A stretch of 64,000 bases of DNA from Sphingobacteriaceae bacterium (GCA_016709575.1 JADJMM010000002.1:372001-436000), one strand, 5' to 3'; positions 1 through 10,856 are shown, counted from the stretch's first letter. Numbers and translations: made by a program. The notes: generated from the sequence alone by a model not told the origin.

Positions 1-106
1 CAGATTCCATTTCAGGTAATTCACCTGTTGCACGTTGGTAGGTTCTTAATTCTACTTTGTCATCTTTGTTCCAGATTCTCCAGTTGTTTTCTTTTACGTT
101 TTCCAT
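1..106 (-). CDS. Probable SAM-dependent methyltransferase, N-terminal fragment
   Basis: A reading frame opens with ATG at 106 on the minus strand and runs off the left edge of the window. Only about 35 residues are visible (MENVKENNWRIWNKDD, then VELRTYQRATGELPEME). That opening resembles the lead-in of class I methyltransferases in O-antigen clusters, but the SAM-binding glycine motif would lie outside the window, so the function is a guess by similarity of the leader. It follows the SDR gene in the same direction with a 32-base gap, so it is probably the next gene of the glycan operon. Confidence 0.4.
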   Translation of the reverse strand, partial: MENVKENNWRIWNKDDKVELRTYQRATGELPEMES

Positions 107-138
107 TTTAGGTTATTTATTAAGTTTTGATTTTTAGT

Positions 139-912
139 TTAACTGATGGTCCAACCGCCATCTACTGATATATTTTGTCCGGTGATATAAGAAGAAGCAT
201 CAGAAGCAAGTAACACAATAGTACCACTCAAATCTTCCGGTTGACCAATTCTTTTCAACGGCACTTTATTTTCTAATTTAGAAATAAATTCTTTTTTCTC
301 CTGCACTGTTTTAGAGGGAAATGTTCCAGGACTAACACAATTTACTCTAACACCACGTTCTGCCAAATAATTAGCGTAGTACTTTGTTAGTTGAATAATA
401 GCCGCTTTTGATGCTCCGTATTGCGCTGAATTAAAAAACTCAGGAAATTTATCATAGATAGAAAAATCAGGGGAAACTATTCCATACATAGAGGAAATAT
501 TTATTATTTTTCCATTCTTCTCTTCCATAAAAGGCAATACCTCACGAATACAACAATGTAAACCGGTTATTAAACCATCCATAGAATAATTCCAATCTTC
601 GCGACTGACATTCTCAGGCCTTGCACTTTTTAAAACAAAAGCATTGTTTATTAAAATATCAATTGAGCCATACGTTTTATTTACGGCCTCAAAACAATTT
701 TTTATGGAAGTGTCATTTGTAATATCGATTGGCACAAATTTAATCCGCTTCTTCTCCTCATCAGTAAAGGCCGCATTAAACTTATCTGCACTTTTAGCAG
801 CCACAATAACATTTGCTCCGAAAGAAGCTAAAGCCCTGCACATAGCAATTCCGAGGTGACCGTAACCACCAGTGACAATTGCTGTTTTATTTTCCAGATT
901 AAATATACTCAT
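139..912 (-). CDS. PtmA-like short-chain dehydrogenase/reductase
   Basis: A classical SDR of 257 residues and normal family length. The nucleotide-binding motif TGGYGHLG is at residues 14-21, NNA at 89-91, the catalytic Ser at 140-141 and Tyr165/Lys169 in YGASK. The segments SPDFSIY and RVNCVSP and the end VDGGW match the flagellin-modification protein PtmA of legionaminate loci more than generic SDRs. It would reduce or oxidise a sugar hydroxyl with NAD(P). It starts one base after the aldo/keto reductase stop, so the two are surely co-transcribed. A second PtmA-like SDR lies at 17538-18275. The exact sugar substrate cannot be told. Confidence 0.8.
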   Translation of the reverse strand: MSIFNLENKTAIVTGGYGHLGIAMCRALASFGANVIVAAKSADKFNAAFTDEEKKRIKFVPIDITNDTSIKNCFEAVNKTYGSIDILINNAFVLKSARPENVSREDWNYSMDGLITGLHCCIREVLPFMEEKNGKIINISSMYGIVSPDFSIYDKFPEFFNSAQYGASKAAIIQLTKYYANYLAERGVRVNCVSPGTFPSKTVQEKKEFISKLENKVPLKRIGQPEDLSGTIVLLASDASSYITGQNISVDGGWTIS

Positions 913-913
913 G

Positions 914-1777
914 CTACCAATTTAAAGGTAATATTAATTTTTCATTTTCCTCCTTAAGGGCTTCCAATTTTTCCAACACATCACCCGATAAAACTTTACC
1001 ACTTTCTTTAATATTTTCTTTCAAATTATTTAAGCTATCCACACCTAAAACAACTTTATCAACATAAGCATTTGATAAGCAAAAGTTAATGCATAGAGCT
1101 TGGATTGAAAGTTCAGATTGAATTGAAATATCAATGAGTTGCTTTAGTTTTTTAGCTATTCCCTGTAGTTTTTCCGGTAAAGATTCAGGTGTTTTAAAAA
1201 CAAGCCCTTGCAAAAAACATGATCTTACATGAACTTCAACGCCTTTCTCCTTTAAGGATTTAAAACTAGCGGCAAAACGCTGATCAAACACATTAAATGG
1301 AACTTGAACAATATCGAATTCTATTTCATTTTCCAATAAAAATTTCAATTCCGAAGGATAGTACAAGGAGAATCCAATTTTACTTATTGAACCCGTTTCC
1401 TTTAATTGCAAAAATTTTTTTACTTCAGAAATACTGTCGCCAAACATTTTAAAATCATGCGCCATGTAGCCATAAACGCTGTTTAATCCGAGCTTAATTA
1501 ATGATTCTTGTAATGGCGCATTAGACAATTCTACTTTAGGCGGGAACTTAGTAATTACATTAAACTGTTTTCCAGGATTACTTTTAAAGTAGTTTCCTAA
1601 TTTAGATTCTGAATTGCCGTAAGCGGTAGCAGTATCTAAGGTATCTACACCATTTTCAAAAGCAAAATTTAAAATAGAAGACATTTCATTTTTAGAAACT
1701 TCACCCGTTTTATTATTGATACCGTAATTTAAACCAAACTGAACGGTACCTAATGCTATTTTCTCTCGTAAGTTCAA
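914..1777 (-). CDS. Aldo/keto reductase
   Basis: A 287-residue aldo/keto reductase with the complete catalytic tetrad Asp48, Tyr53, Lys77 and His107. The N-terminal strand (IALGTVQFGLNYG) is typical of the AKR members in nonulosonic-acid and O-antigen clusters. It probably reduces a keto- or aldehydo-sugar intermediate with NADPH in the cytoplasm. It sits two bases after the PseB-like dehydratase, which makes 4-keto sugars, so the pair may act in sequence. That pairing is inferred from position only. Confidence 0.8.
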   Translation of the reverse strand: MNLREKIALGTVQFGLNYGINNKTGEVSKNEMSSILNFAFENGVDTLDTATAYGNSESKLGNYFKSNPGKQFNVITKFPPKVELSNAPLQESLIKLGLNSVYGYMAHDFKMFGDSISEVKKFLQLKETGSISKIGFSLYYPSELKFLLENEIEFDIVQVPFNVFDQRFAASFKSLKEKGVEVHVRSCFLQGLVFKTPESLPEKLQGIAKKLKQLIDISIQSELSIQALCINFCLSNAYVDKVVLGVDSLNNLKENIKESGKVLSGDVLEKLEALKEENEKLILPLNW

Positions 1778-1779
1778 GA

Positions 1780-2793
1780 TTAAACTTTGAAATCCGGATC
1801 TAAATGTGTTTTAATTAATTCACGTAATTGCTCTGCATTAACCCAATCTGTGTTCTGGCCTGAATTAAATTTGAATCCTTCTTTCACTTTTTTGGCATTA
1901 AAATGCTTTATGTATTCATCAATTTTAAAAGCTGGAACTTGAGGTAAAATAGCATAGTACTTTCCTAAATCATAAGTACTAAATGAATCAGATTCTGTAA
2001 TCATTTCCTCATGTACTTTTTCACCCGGACGAATTCCAACGATGTCAATTTTACATTCAGGACCAATTGCCTTCGCTACTTCAGTTAATTTGTATGAAGG
2101 AATTTTAGGTACAAATATTTCTCCACCCCAAGCATGTTCCATAGCGTGTAAAACTAGATCAGCACCTTCTTGTAATGAAATATTAAAGCGGGTCATATTC
2201 GGATCCGTAATTGGCAATACTCCTGTTTTCTTCTTTTGCATAAAGAAAGGGATTACTGAACCGTTTGAGCCCATTACATTTCCATAACGCACCACTGAAA
2301 ATTTAATATTACTGAAACCTTTAATATTATTGGCGGCCACAAATAATTTATCTGAACACAATTTAGTAGCACCATATAAATTAATTGGAGCAGCCGCTTT
2401 ATCGGTTGACAGAGCCACCACATTCTCAACACCAGCATCCATCGCGGCATTTATTACATTTTCCGCGCCCATTACATTAGTCATAACACATTCCATTGGA
2501 TTATACTCCGCAATATGTACGTGCTTCATGGCAGCGGCATGAATAACATGCGTAACACCTTTAAAAGCTCTCTTTAAACGTTCTGCATCGCGGACATCAC
2601 CAATGAAATAGCGCATATTTCCACCCGCCACAACAGGATACTCCATATTCATTTGGAATTGCTTCTGCTCATCGCGAGAAAAAATAATTAAGCGTTTTAC
2701 ATTTGGCCAACGCTCTAAAATTGTTTTTACTAATTGCTTTCCTAACGAGCCAGTACCGCCTGTTATTAAAACATGTTTTCCATTTAAATCCAT
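1780..2793 (-). CDS. pseB: UDP-N-acetylglucosamine 4,6-dehydratase (PseB/FlaA1 family)
   Basis: A 337-residue extended SDR. The Rossmann motif TGGTGSLG is at residues 11-18. The STDKA segment places the catalytic Asp131 and Lys132, with Tyr140 and Lys144 in YGATK, matching the FlaA1/PseB pattern. PseB removes water from UDP-GlcNAc with inversion at C5, giving a 4-keto-6-deoxy sugar, the first step of pseudaminic acid and some other 6-deoxy amino sugars. The usual partner aminotransferase PseC is not in the window. It could lie beyond the left edge, or the keto sugar may be used by the downstream AKR and SDR. Confidence 0.88.
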   Translation of the reverse strand: MDLNGKHVLITGGTGSLGKQLVKTILERWPNVKRLIIFSRDEQKQFQMNMEYPVVAGGNMRYFIGDVRDAERLKRAFKGVTHVIHAAAMKHVHIAEYNPMECVMTNVMGAENVINAAMDAGVENVVALSTDKAAAPINLYGATKLCSDKLFVAANNIKGFSNIKFSVVRYGNVMGSNGSVIPFFMQKKKTGVLPITDPNMTRFNISLQEGADLVLHAMEHAWGGEIFVPKIPSYKLTEVAKAIGPECKIDIVGIRPGEKVHEEMITESDSFSTYDLGKYYAILPQVPAFKIDEYIKHFNAKKVKEGFKFNSGQNTDWVNAEQLRELIKTHLDPDFKV

Positions 2794-2796
2794 AAC

Positions 2797-3840
2797 TTAT
2801 TTTATTTTATTTTGACTTACTAATTTAACACCCAGATTTCTTGCCGGGGTTTCAAGGTATTTATATACTAACCAACATACCACTAAAGTAGCCACGCTGG
2901 CAATGGGAAATACAAATCTTATTTTTAAAGAGGTATAGGTTATCAATGCCCAAACATGAGGGTGTAATAGGTAGACTGAATAAGAAATATCACCGAACCA
3001 TGACAAAGATTTTTTTACAAAATTCGGGATAAAACTTAAATCGGCTTTGAAAAAACAAAAGGCAATACCAAAACAAATTAAAGTATACAATACACGTTCC
3101 CAGCCTGCAATTACATTAATGGCATTTCCGCTTACCGGGTAAAAAACAAAGGCCATTACTAAAGTTCCTAATAAAATCAAAACAGGGGTGTTTTTAAATC
3201 GCTTTTCTTTAAAAAAATGTCCGACCAATATCCCACCAAAAAATAATCCGGCTTGACATAAAGGATTTTTATAATACATATCCTGATTAGCTATTGGTTG
3301 AGATTTATCAAATAATACGAATGCGAAATAACAATAAATACCAAATACTATAGCTGAAATAGCTATTAAAGAAATATTTCCCTTTTTCATGCAAAAGAAA
3401 AATAAAGGCAACATTAAATAGAAACTTAGTTCATTTCCAATCGACCAAATACCAACAGGTACGCTTGCTGTCCAATCTAAAATACCAAACAACCCGGTGA
3501 AATGAAGAAATAAATCCATTGGACTATGTTTGGCACCGTACATCACGATTGCTAAAATCATAACGAACCACATTAAAGGATAAATCCGGAAAACACGTTT
3601 AATATAAAAATCTTTGAAGAACTTTTTATCAAAAGCAAAAGATTTAAAATACACTAAATACATTGTTAAACCACTCAATACATAAAACATCGATACACCA
3701 TATACACCAAGCTTTCCTAAAAATGTGCTAATATCTAATCCTTGCATAGTCCAACCCACATAATGGTAAGCCATAATAGACAAAGCACACAAGCCTCTCA
3801 GGTAATCTAAATTTTCGTATCGTGGTTTAGTAACTTGCAT
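2797..3840 (-). CDS. Acyltransferase 3 family membrane protein (sugar O-acyltransferase)
   Basis: A 347-residue polytopic protein with about ten hydrophobic segments. It opens with the acyltransferase-3 signature: NLDYLRGLCALSIMAYHYVG, including the Arg and His that mark the active side of the family. Members (OafA, NodX, WecH) add O-acetyl or other short acyl groups to sugars at the inner membrane. It lies between a glycosyltransferase and PseB, so the acceptor is probably a residue of the glycan made here. The acyl group cannot be predicted. Confidence 0.82.
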   Translation of the reverse strand: MQVTKPRYENLDYLRGLCALSIMAYHYVGWTMQGLDISTFLGKLGVYGVSMFYVLSGLTMYLVYFKSFAFDKKFFKDFYIKRVFRIYPLMWFVMILAIVMYGAKHSPMDLFLHFTGLFGILDWTASVPVGIWSIGNELSFYLMLPLFFFCMKKGNISLIAISAIVFGIYCYFAFVLFDKSQPIANQDMYYKNPLCQAGLFFGGILVGHFFKEKRFKNTPVLILLGTLVMAFVFYPVSGNAINVIAGWERVLYTLICFGIAFCFFKADLSFIPNFVKKSLSWFGDISYSVYLLHPHVWALITYTSLKIRFVFPIASVATLVVCWLVYKYLETPARNLGVKLVSQNKIK

Positions 3841-5051
3841 TTAGTTATTAATAAAGGTATTGAACTTAGAATAATTCACTTCCGAACTAAAATTTTCTTT
3901 CCAGAATTTTTTTGTTTTAGCTCTGAATTCCGCTGTGTTTTTAGTTCCACTTGCAAACTGAGTAATAACTTCAGCCATTTTTTCTTTTTTCAAATCCGGT
4001 CTTATCACTATACCGCTATCTTCAGTTACAACATCCGGTAAGCCCATTACATCTGTTGCTAAAACCGGAATGCCAAAACTTACTGCCTCTATTACAGAAA
4101 CAGGAAGTCCTTCAGAACGTGAAAGCGTGACAAATAAATTAACTGAAGTTGTTTTATAAAACTCGAGTAACTCATTATACGAAACTTCTCCTTTCAGAAC
4201 TACTTTAATGTTCTTTGGCAATTTCTCACACTTAGCTTTCAATTTTTCAAATGCATCCGCTGTTTCGCCTTCCCATCCAAAATGAATCCAAGTTACAGGA
4301 ATAGTTACTAGATTTAAAACATCTGCGATCAATTCTACTCTTTTTCTAGCTACCAGCGCAGAACAGGATACAATAACAAATTCCTCCTTCTTAAAAGGAT
4401 TGGTTCCTTTATCAATTACACCTAAATGTCCTAAATGTACTTTTTCGGGATAATAATTTAATTCCTGTAAATAGTTTACGCCACGTTTTGAATCCGGAAA
4501 AACACCTGCACTCATTTTCATATTAAAAAAACGAAAGGGGATATATTGTTTTGGATTATTATCTATATACAAATCGTGCTGATGAACTCTGTACACAAAA
4601 TTTCCTATCTTATTATTGTACTTTAAAACCGATAAACATAAAGCCCATTGATCCATCCAAAATGAAACGAAACGTTTCTCAGATTTATCATTTTCAATTA
4701 TAGCCTCCAGTTTTTTACTTTGATAAATTACTTTCAACAGCTGACTAAGATTATATCTCCAGGTTTTAAAAAAATTTCCTTTATCGCTGTTTTTCAAAAA
4801 ATCAAGATAAAACACTTTACAGATTAAACCAAAATTAGAAAGAGAATAGCGGATTTTCCACTCACGTTTTCATCAATATGAAATAATTCAACGTTATAAG
4901 GCAGCGCATCCTTAACAACACTTCCTTTTAGTGAAGAAAACAATTTAATCTTATCGTAAAAAGGTGCAAGCGCTTTTATTTCATTGCCAACAAACGATTC
5001 TCCTTTGTATGGATACGAATCTGTAAAAAAATATAGAGTTTTACCAGACAT
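3841..5051 (-). CDS. GT4-type glycosyltransferase (frameshifted)
   Basis: The N-terminal part runs from ATG at 5051 to about 4824 and the rest from about 4815 to 3841. Restoring one T in the run near 4825 joins them into roughly 400 residues. The opening LYFFTDSYPYKGESFVGNEI and the C-terminal donor-site motif (ARKRVELIADVL, then FVTLSRSEGLPVSVIEAVSFG with the conserved Glu) are those of GT-B retaining glycosyltransferases of family 4. It is close in layout to the glycosyltransferases at 5052 and 10856, which suggests gene duplication. The ATG overlaps the next stop codon region (TAAATG at 5054-5049). Donor and acceptor are unknown. Confidence 0.8.
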
Positions 5052-6269
5052 TTATATCTTCGTTAAACCCATAAGTTCGTTAGCAAATCCTTCATAATTA
5101 GTTTCAGCACTGAAATTTGACTTCCAATGATTTCTACATTGTTCTCTAAACTTTAATGTGTTTTTATCTGAATCTTTAAACTCAGATACTTTTTTGCCAC
5201 ATCAGTTGGATTAAAATTCTTTTCTACCAGAAATCCTGTTTGCTCATTACATATCTCATTACAACCTCCAACATCTGTACTCAGTATTGGTATTCCAAAA
5301 CTTTGTGCTTCTATCATGCTTACGGGTAAACCTTCTGAAGAGCTTAAACTCACCAATAAATTCACTGACGTAGTTTTATAAAATTGAAATATATTCTTAT
5401 TAGACATGTAACCGTAATAAATAACTTTAATGTTTTTTGGAAGCTCGTTATTCAACTTTTTTAACTCATCCAAAAGTGGACCATCACCCATAATGTGCCA
5501 AGTCAAACTAAAAGAAATATGTTTTAAAATTTCTGTTAGTAAATGAACACGTTTTACATCCCTTACAACAGAGCAAGTAACAATATTAAATTCGGTAGTG
5601 TCAAAAGGGCCTATTCCGTAATCTGCAGTGCCCACATAAGCTAATGAGTTTTTTGAATTAAAATTTTGATATTGCGATCTAGAATCCAAATGTTTCAATC
5701 CGTTTTTTGAATCCGCAAACAATTTATTTAAATATTGGTATTGAAAACCGCGAAACTTAATCATTTTGTTTGGTGTTTGCTCCTCAAATATTTCAAAACC
5801 ATGTCCACGTGCAACGCACTTTGCAGATTGTTGATACCGTTGCACTAATATGGATGCCGTTGTTGCTAAATTATCGGCCCAATAAGCATAAACTACTGAA
5901 TTAGAAGTAAACCAGTCCTTGTTTTGCCCAATCATTTTTGCCTTTAAATGCAATTGCTTTATGAGCGACAAATTGTATCTGAAACTTTTTAAAAACACTT
6001 TCTTCTTTGGATAATATGAAAAGTCTGATAAAACAATTCTTAGACAATTAATCAATTCCGAAAAACTTAATTTTAAAGTGCTATTTGTATAAACATCCTT
6101 TATATAACAGTTCTCAGGTACCACTAAATTATTAGCGTTGTATTGATTTGTTACTATATAAATTGAACTAAAATATTTATGAGTAACGCTGATTTCATCA
6201 AAAGCCAATTTTCTGCTCTGGTTCCAACCCCTGGAAATAAATTAGTTAGTAAATTAAGTTTGGCTTCAA
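5052..6269 (-). CDS. GT4-type glycosyltransferase (frameshifted at both ends)
   Basis: The core 5153-6208 encodes a GT-B enzyme with CSVVRDVKRVHLLTEILKHI and VSLSSSEGLPVSMIEAQSFG, the typical GT4 donor-binding Glu motif. The C-terminal end (FWK/HWKSNFSAETNYEGF type) continues in another frame to the TAA at 5052 after an indel near 5175. The N-terminus (LNLLTNLFPGVG, then ENWL) is likewise in another frame after loss of one T near 6205. A TTG at 6269 is the best start if one A is restored just after it, but this is uncertain. It is paralogous to the genes at 3841 and 10856. Confidence 0.75.
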
Positions 6270-6277
6270 AACTATTT

Positions 6278-7462
6278 TTAGATCAGTTCTAAGTTCTTGC
6301 TGTTGATTAATTTACTCCAATAATCTTCAATCTGTCTTACAAAATTCTCAAAAGTATGTACAGTGCTAATTAATGTTTCACTATTCCTTCCCATTTGAAC
6401 AAGTTTTTCATCGGATTTTATTGCTTTTAGTAAGGCATCAGCCAGTCCAACCGGTGAATCCGGTTCAACAAGAAACCCATTTTGTTCATGTTTAACGAAG
6501 TAATCGGTTTGTCCAACATTACGGGCTACAATTGCATTTCCTGCTGCCATTGCCTCTGTTATGGCCAACGAAGGAAAATTATCATAATCCTGACAAGAAA
6601 CAAACACCTTCGATTTTCTTAGTACTGTCCAAAGCTTAGGATTAGTTTCGATTTTAAGTACACTGGCAATTCCTCTTTCTTTAATTAAAGCATTAAGTTC
6701 ATCCAACATTGGACCGGTACCAAACATCAAAAATTTGTAATCTTTAAAAATATCAGGTGTTTTTTTAAATAATACAGAAACAGCTTCAATAAACCAATCA
6801 GGTCGCTTTCTAAAATCAAGTCGCCCTGCAAAAACTATTAAATTTTCTTTCTTTTCAGGATAATACAACTCCAGATTTGAGAAGCGGCTTTCAATAGCAC
6901 TCATCAATGGTCTATTTTTTTTGATCAGCTTGTTTGAACTTGTAAAATCAATGAATAATTTATTCCAACAAAAATAACCATCAATAGTTTGGTCATTAAA
7001 AAGTGGTCCGTATGTATTTATGTATCCTTGATGATACGGGTTTGTTTTATCAAAATACGCATGTGGAATTTCACAATTCACTATATTAATTACTGTCTTT
7101 GTTCCTATCCACAATTTATACTTATCCAATAACTGAATAAATCTATAATAATAAGGTGTATACAAACAAAATTGAAGTATTCGTATTTTATTTTTTCTCA
7201 ATAGAAAAGCAAGACGGAAATTCTCTATTTGCTTTTTAAACCTTGTACTATTTGTTTTTAAAATTAAAATATTCTCAGTTGGCAAATCTCTTCCCAGAGT
7301 TTTTAAAGAATTGTAAGTAGTGCTATCAATAACAAAAAACAAATTGTATTTTTTTTCATTATGCTTCTGATACAACAAGAAAAAATCGGCAAAAAAACGT
7401 TCGGCACCGCCACCACCTTCCAGCTTCTCAACTCCTAATAATATTAATGCTACATTATCCAC
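6278..7462 (-). CDS. GT4-type glycosyltransferase
   Basis: An intact 394-residue GT-B enzyme. The N-terminal glycine-rich loop (LEGGGGAERFFADFF, residues about 14-28) is typical of family 4. The C-terminal domain has FAGRLDFRKRPDWFIEAV and the donor-binding Glu in ITEAMAAGNAIVARN. It shares its whole layout with the frameshifted gene at 13340-14557 (same GGGGxERFF loop and VGQT segment), so the two are paralogs. It is cytoplasmic and membrane associated, and the sugar is unknown. It starts seven bases before the LpxD-like gene stop. Confidence 0.85.
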   Translation of the reverse strand: MDNVALILLGVEKLEGGGGAERFFADFFLLYQKHNEKKYNLFFVIDSTTYNSLKTLGRDLPTENILILKTNSTRFKKQIENFRLAFLLRKNKIRILQFCLYTPYYYRFIQLLDKYKLWIGTKTVINIVNCEIPHAYFDKTNPYHQGYINTYGPLFNDQTIDGYFCWNKLFIDFTSSNKLIKKNRPLMSAIESRFSNLELYYPEKKENLIVFAGRLDFRKRPDWFIEAVSVLFKKTPDIFKDYKFLMFGTGPMLDELNALIKERGIASVLKIETNPKLWTVLRKSKVFVSCQDYDNFPSLAITEAMAAGNAIVARNVGQTDYFVKHEQNGFLVEPDSPVGLADALLKAIKSDEKLVQMGRNSETLISTVHTFENFVRQIEDYWSKLINSKNLELI

Positions 7463-7468
7463 GTTTGA

Positions 7469-8370
7469 CTAATGATTTGATTTTCGTAAGAATTTTCCGG
7501 GATTTCCTACAATAACGGAGGATTCTTCCGTATTTCTAATTACTACAGTGCCCATTCCCAAAAAGCAATCTTTTCCAATATCAACTTTATTCAAAATTGA
7601 TACGCTTGGTCCAACCCAAGATCCAGGTCCAATTATAGTGCTTCCGCCAATCATGGCGTTGGCTATTATCAATGAGTTCTCACCAATTTTTACGTTATGT
7701 GCAATATGAACTAAATTATCCACCTTAACGTTTTCAAATAATTCGGTATTTCCTAAACCCCTTTATCAATACAAGTATTGTTTCCTATCTCCACATTCTT
7801 GTGAATTTTTACGCCGCCAATGTGAGGTAAAAACTCGAATTCCCCTTTTTCATTGCGCACATAACCAAAACCATTTCCTCCAATTGTGTTATTACATCCT
7901 ATCTTTACATTGCTAGCAATTATTGTTTTAGAATGAATAATTGTATTATGACCAATAAAAACATTATCGCCTATTTCGCATCCTGACTCTATAACTACAT
8001 TTTGACCAATAAAATTATTCTTTCCAACTACCGCATCTTTTGCTATAAAAGCAGAATCAGCAATAAAAGCTTCGTGTTTACCCTTATAAAAAAAACTTTC
8101 TAATACTATTTTAAATGCTTCCCTTGGATTAGCGGTAATTATAACATTACACGTTGGTGTTTTATTGAAGTCAAATATTTTTTTGCTACAAATTAGAACG
8201 CCGGTTTTTATTTCGGCCGCCTTTTGCAGATTTGCATCGTTAGCCCAAAATAACGCGTTAGCATCAGTATTATTATAATCAATCTCTATTAATCTTGTAA
8301 TAGAGATGTCATTAGCTCCATGGTATTCTGCACCATTAAGAGCTTTTAGTATTTCGTTTACTTTATACAT
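7469..8370 (-). CDS. LpxD-like sugar N-acyltransferase (frameshifted)
   Basis: Residues 1-100 form the uridine-binding N-terminal domain typical of LpxD (KVNEILKALNGAEY...FWANDANLQKAAE). It is followed by a left-handed beta-helix of hexapeptide repeats. One lost base in a G/T run near 7760 splits the gene (8370-7753 and 7723-7469). The joined protein is about 300 residues. The catalytic His of LpxD is present in LVHIAHNV, near residue 225. LpxD puts a 3-hydroxyacyl chain on the free amine of a UDP-glucosamine derivative. Here it sits in a glycan locus directly after a PIG-L deacetylase, not with lipid A genes, so it probably acylates a glycan precursor. An acetyltransferase role is also possible. 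Confidence 0.7.
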
Positions 8371-8373
8371 AAT

Positions 8374-9008
8374 TTAAAATTTCCATCTTAATATTTCGAA
8401 AGATTCAGCCCACTGTGTATTAATCTGTGTACCTCTTACTCTTGCTAAACTTCTTATAAACTCTTCATTTGCATAGTTTCGGTGCGCTTGTGAAACATAT
8501 TGTTTTATTGCCTTTACTTTCATCGCTACATCGTCCTCACTTAAAATAAAGAAAGCTGTATTTGAGAAATTCAGATTATTCCAAGGTAATTCATAACATA
8601 ATATAGAAGTAAATTTAAAAGCACGAACTCCTTCATTAGCAATAGTAGAATGATCCTGATGTAAATCAGATAGAGTTGGCATAAAAACGATATCCGGCGC
8701 AATTTTATTCTTTAGGAATAACAAATCATCCAGAATTTGTTGACGGTGAAAATTAAATGTTCTTACCTCGTATTTGAACAGATGTAAGTTCTCAGGCTTA
8801 ATACCCAAACACTCAGTTGCCTTTTTAACTTCAGATATTAATATATCCTTAGGGAATTCTTTTAAAACGGATTGCTCACAGGCTGAAAAGCCGCATAAAA
8901 AATTTCATTTCCATTTTTTATAAGCTTATTAATTGTCCCACCACAACCAAATTCTCCATCATCAGTATGAGGAGCCAGGATTAGAATTTTTTTGTTCTTT
9001 ATTTCCAT
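8374..9008 (-). CDS. PIG-L/LmbE family deacetylase (frameshifted)
   Basis: The ATG at 9008 opens MEIKNKKILILAPHTDDGE, whose PHxDD is the zinc-binding motif of PIG-L/LmbE N-deacetylases. The reading frame shifts near 8890, where one T is missing from a run, and resumes in 8808-8374 (total about 210 residues), which carries the second-half motif LSDLHQDHS. These enzymes remove an acetyl group from GlcNAc-type sugars, leaving a free amine. The adjacent LpxD-like acyltransferase could then re-acylate that amine, a LpxC/LpxD-like pairing inferred from order. Confidence 0.78.
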
Positions 9009-9025
9009 TTTTCTATTTGTTTAAA

Positions 9026-10856
9026 CTATTGCATCATTTTATAAAGCATTAAACTCCGCCATTTATCGCATTTGTCTTTTTGATCGGCTGCCAGAATATT
9101 ATTTTTAACTAAATAATCTACCGAATCATTCACATAGCCTTTTATAACGCTGTTTTGCATCCATTTTTCTTGAGGCGCTACGAAACCAATTTTATCCTTT
9201 CTCCAGGTGATTTCACTTGGTAAGATAGTTTCCATGCTTTTTCTCAAAATGTATTTCGACCAACCTTCATGTACCTTATAACCATCAGGCAAACTATTCG
9301 AAAATTCAACTAATTCGTGAGACAAAAAGGTAAACGCACTTCCACCGAATGCGCCATAGCATTTCTGTCGGCGTAACGTAATAATGAATTAAAAGGAATA
9401 CCATTTATAACATCATAAACACCTTGGCGCAAATTACTATTGCTTTTTCCGATGTGAGGATTGTTTTGCGTCTCCACTAATTTTGTCAAATCAGGACTTA
9501 AATAATTAATGATAGATTCCTTTTTTTAGAAGGAAGTATTGCGTTTTTAGTTTTACTTGCTGCAGAAAACAATCCAGGATACTTTAACTGCATCTTGCCG
9601 CTGACACTCAAATTATGTTGTAGTCCGTGATACGCCATCAACTTTTCTTTTTCTATAGCATAAGTTTTTGGAGAAGAACCGTACAATTGATTTAAATACG
9701 TAATAAAAAATGGAATATAACCAACCAAATATTCATCAGAACCTTGTCCATCAATTAAAACGGTGATTCCATTTTTCTTAGCCAACTTCATAACATTGTA
9801 CTGTGCAACAATGCTGGTTCCGCCGTATGGTTCGTCTTGATGCTTTGAGATTTCTTCGAGATTGTCTAAAAAATCATTCTCTGTTAACCAAACATCAAAG
9901 TTCTGAATGGATTTTGATTTCTTAACAACCATATCCATGTACTTCCCTTCGTCTTTATCAAAATCTTTAAAGCGGGCTGAAAATGTTTTTTGAGTTTGAC
10001 CTTCGGCCTTCATTTTATCAATACACAATACAATAGAAGAAGAATCTAATCCACCTGATAAACAAGAACCCACAGGAACATCCGAACGCAAACGACGTTT
10101 TAGAGAAGTATTGAAAAGCGCTCTGAATTTTTCCACAGAATCATCGAATGAAATTTTAGATGTTTGCTGCGTGTCTAAATCCCAATATCTCTTTATTTGA
10201 ATTGTTCCATTTCTTAAAATCAAATACGATGCCGGCATTAATTGAACAATATTACTAAAAAAGGATTGCTCCGGCTCATTAGGATTTCCTTCAATCCCAA
10301 AGTTTAAATAGTAATATAAAACCTGAGGATTAGGTTCTTTTTTTATTCCCGCCGCAAAAAACTGTTTTATTTCAGAGGCGAAAACAAATTCATTCTCATC
10401 TTTATAATAGTAAAATGGTTTTTCTCCAAATCTATCGCGTGCGCAAAACAAAGTTTGCTCTTTACTATCCCAAATAGAAAATGAAAACATCCCATCTAAA
10501 TCATTCAAACACTTCTCCCTTTTTAAATCATACAAAGCCATTAAAACTTCGGTATCCGATTCTGATTGGAACTTATAACCTTTCGCAAGAAGTTCCTGCT
10601 TAATTTCTATGTAATTATAAATTTCACCATTAAATGTAATCGTATATCGACCATCAGCATAGTGCATGGGTTGCTTTCCATTCGCGCTTAAATCAATAAT
10701 AGATAATCGTCTGTGTCCAAAACAAACCTTTCCTTCTGTATTTATCCAATGCCCTTCCCCATCCGGACCACGATGTGTGATTACATCCGTCATGTGCTTT
10801 AGTCGTTGTAGACCAACATTTTCTTTAAATGATACTATACCGGCTATCCCGCACAT
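9026..10856 (-). CDS. asnB: Asparagine synthetase-type glutamine amidotransferase (frameshifted twice)
   Basis: The start is ATG at 10856 (MCGIAGIVSF), because removal of Met exposes Cys2, the glutaminase nucleophile. The ATG overlaps the preceding stop as TAATG. The class II glutaminase domain covers residues 2 to about 200, with RGPDGEG and NGEIYN. The ATP pyrophosphatase loop is SGGLDSSS near residue 262. Frames break in the A run near 9522 and in a T run near 9333. Both repair by one base, giving about 610 residues. AsnB paralogs in O-antigen loci (as in the WbpS group) probably amidate sugar acids, and this one may do so, though plain asparagine synthesis cannot be excluded. Confidence 0.85.
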
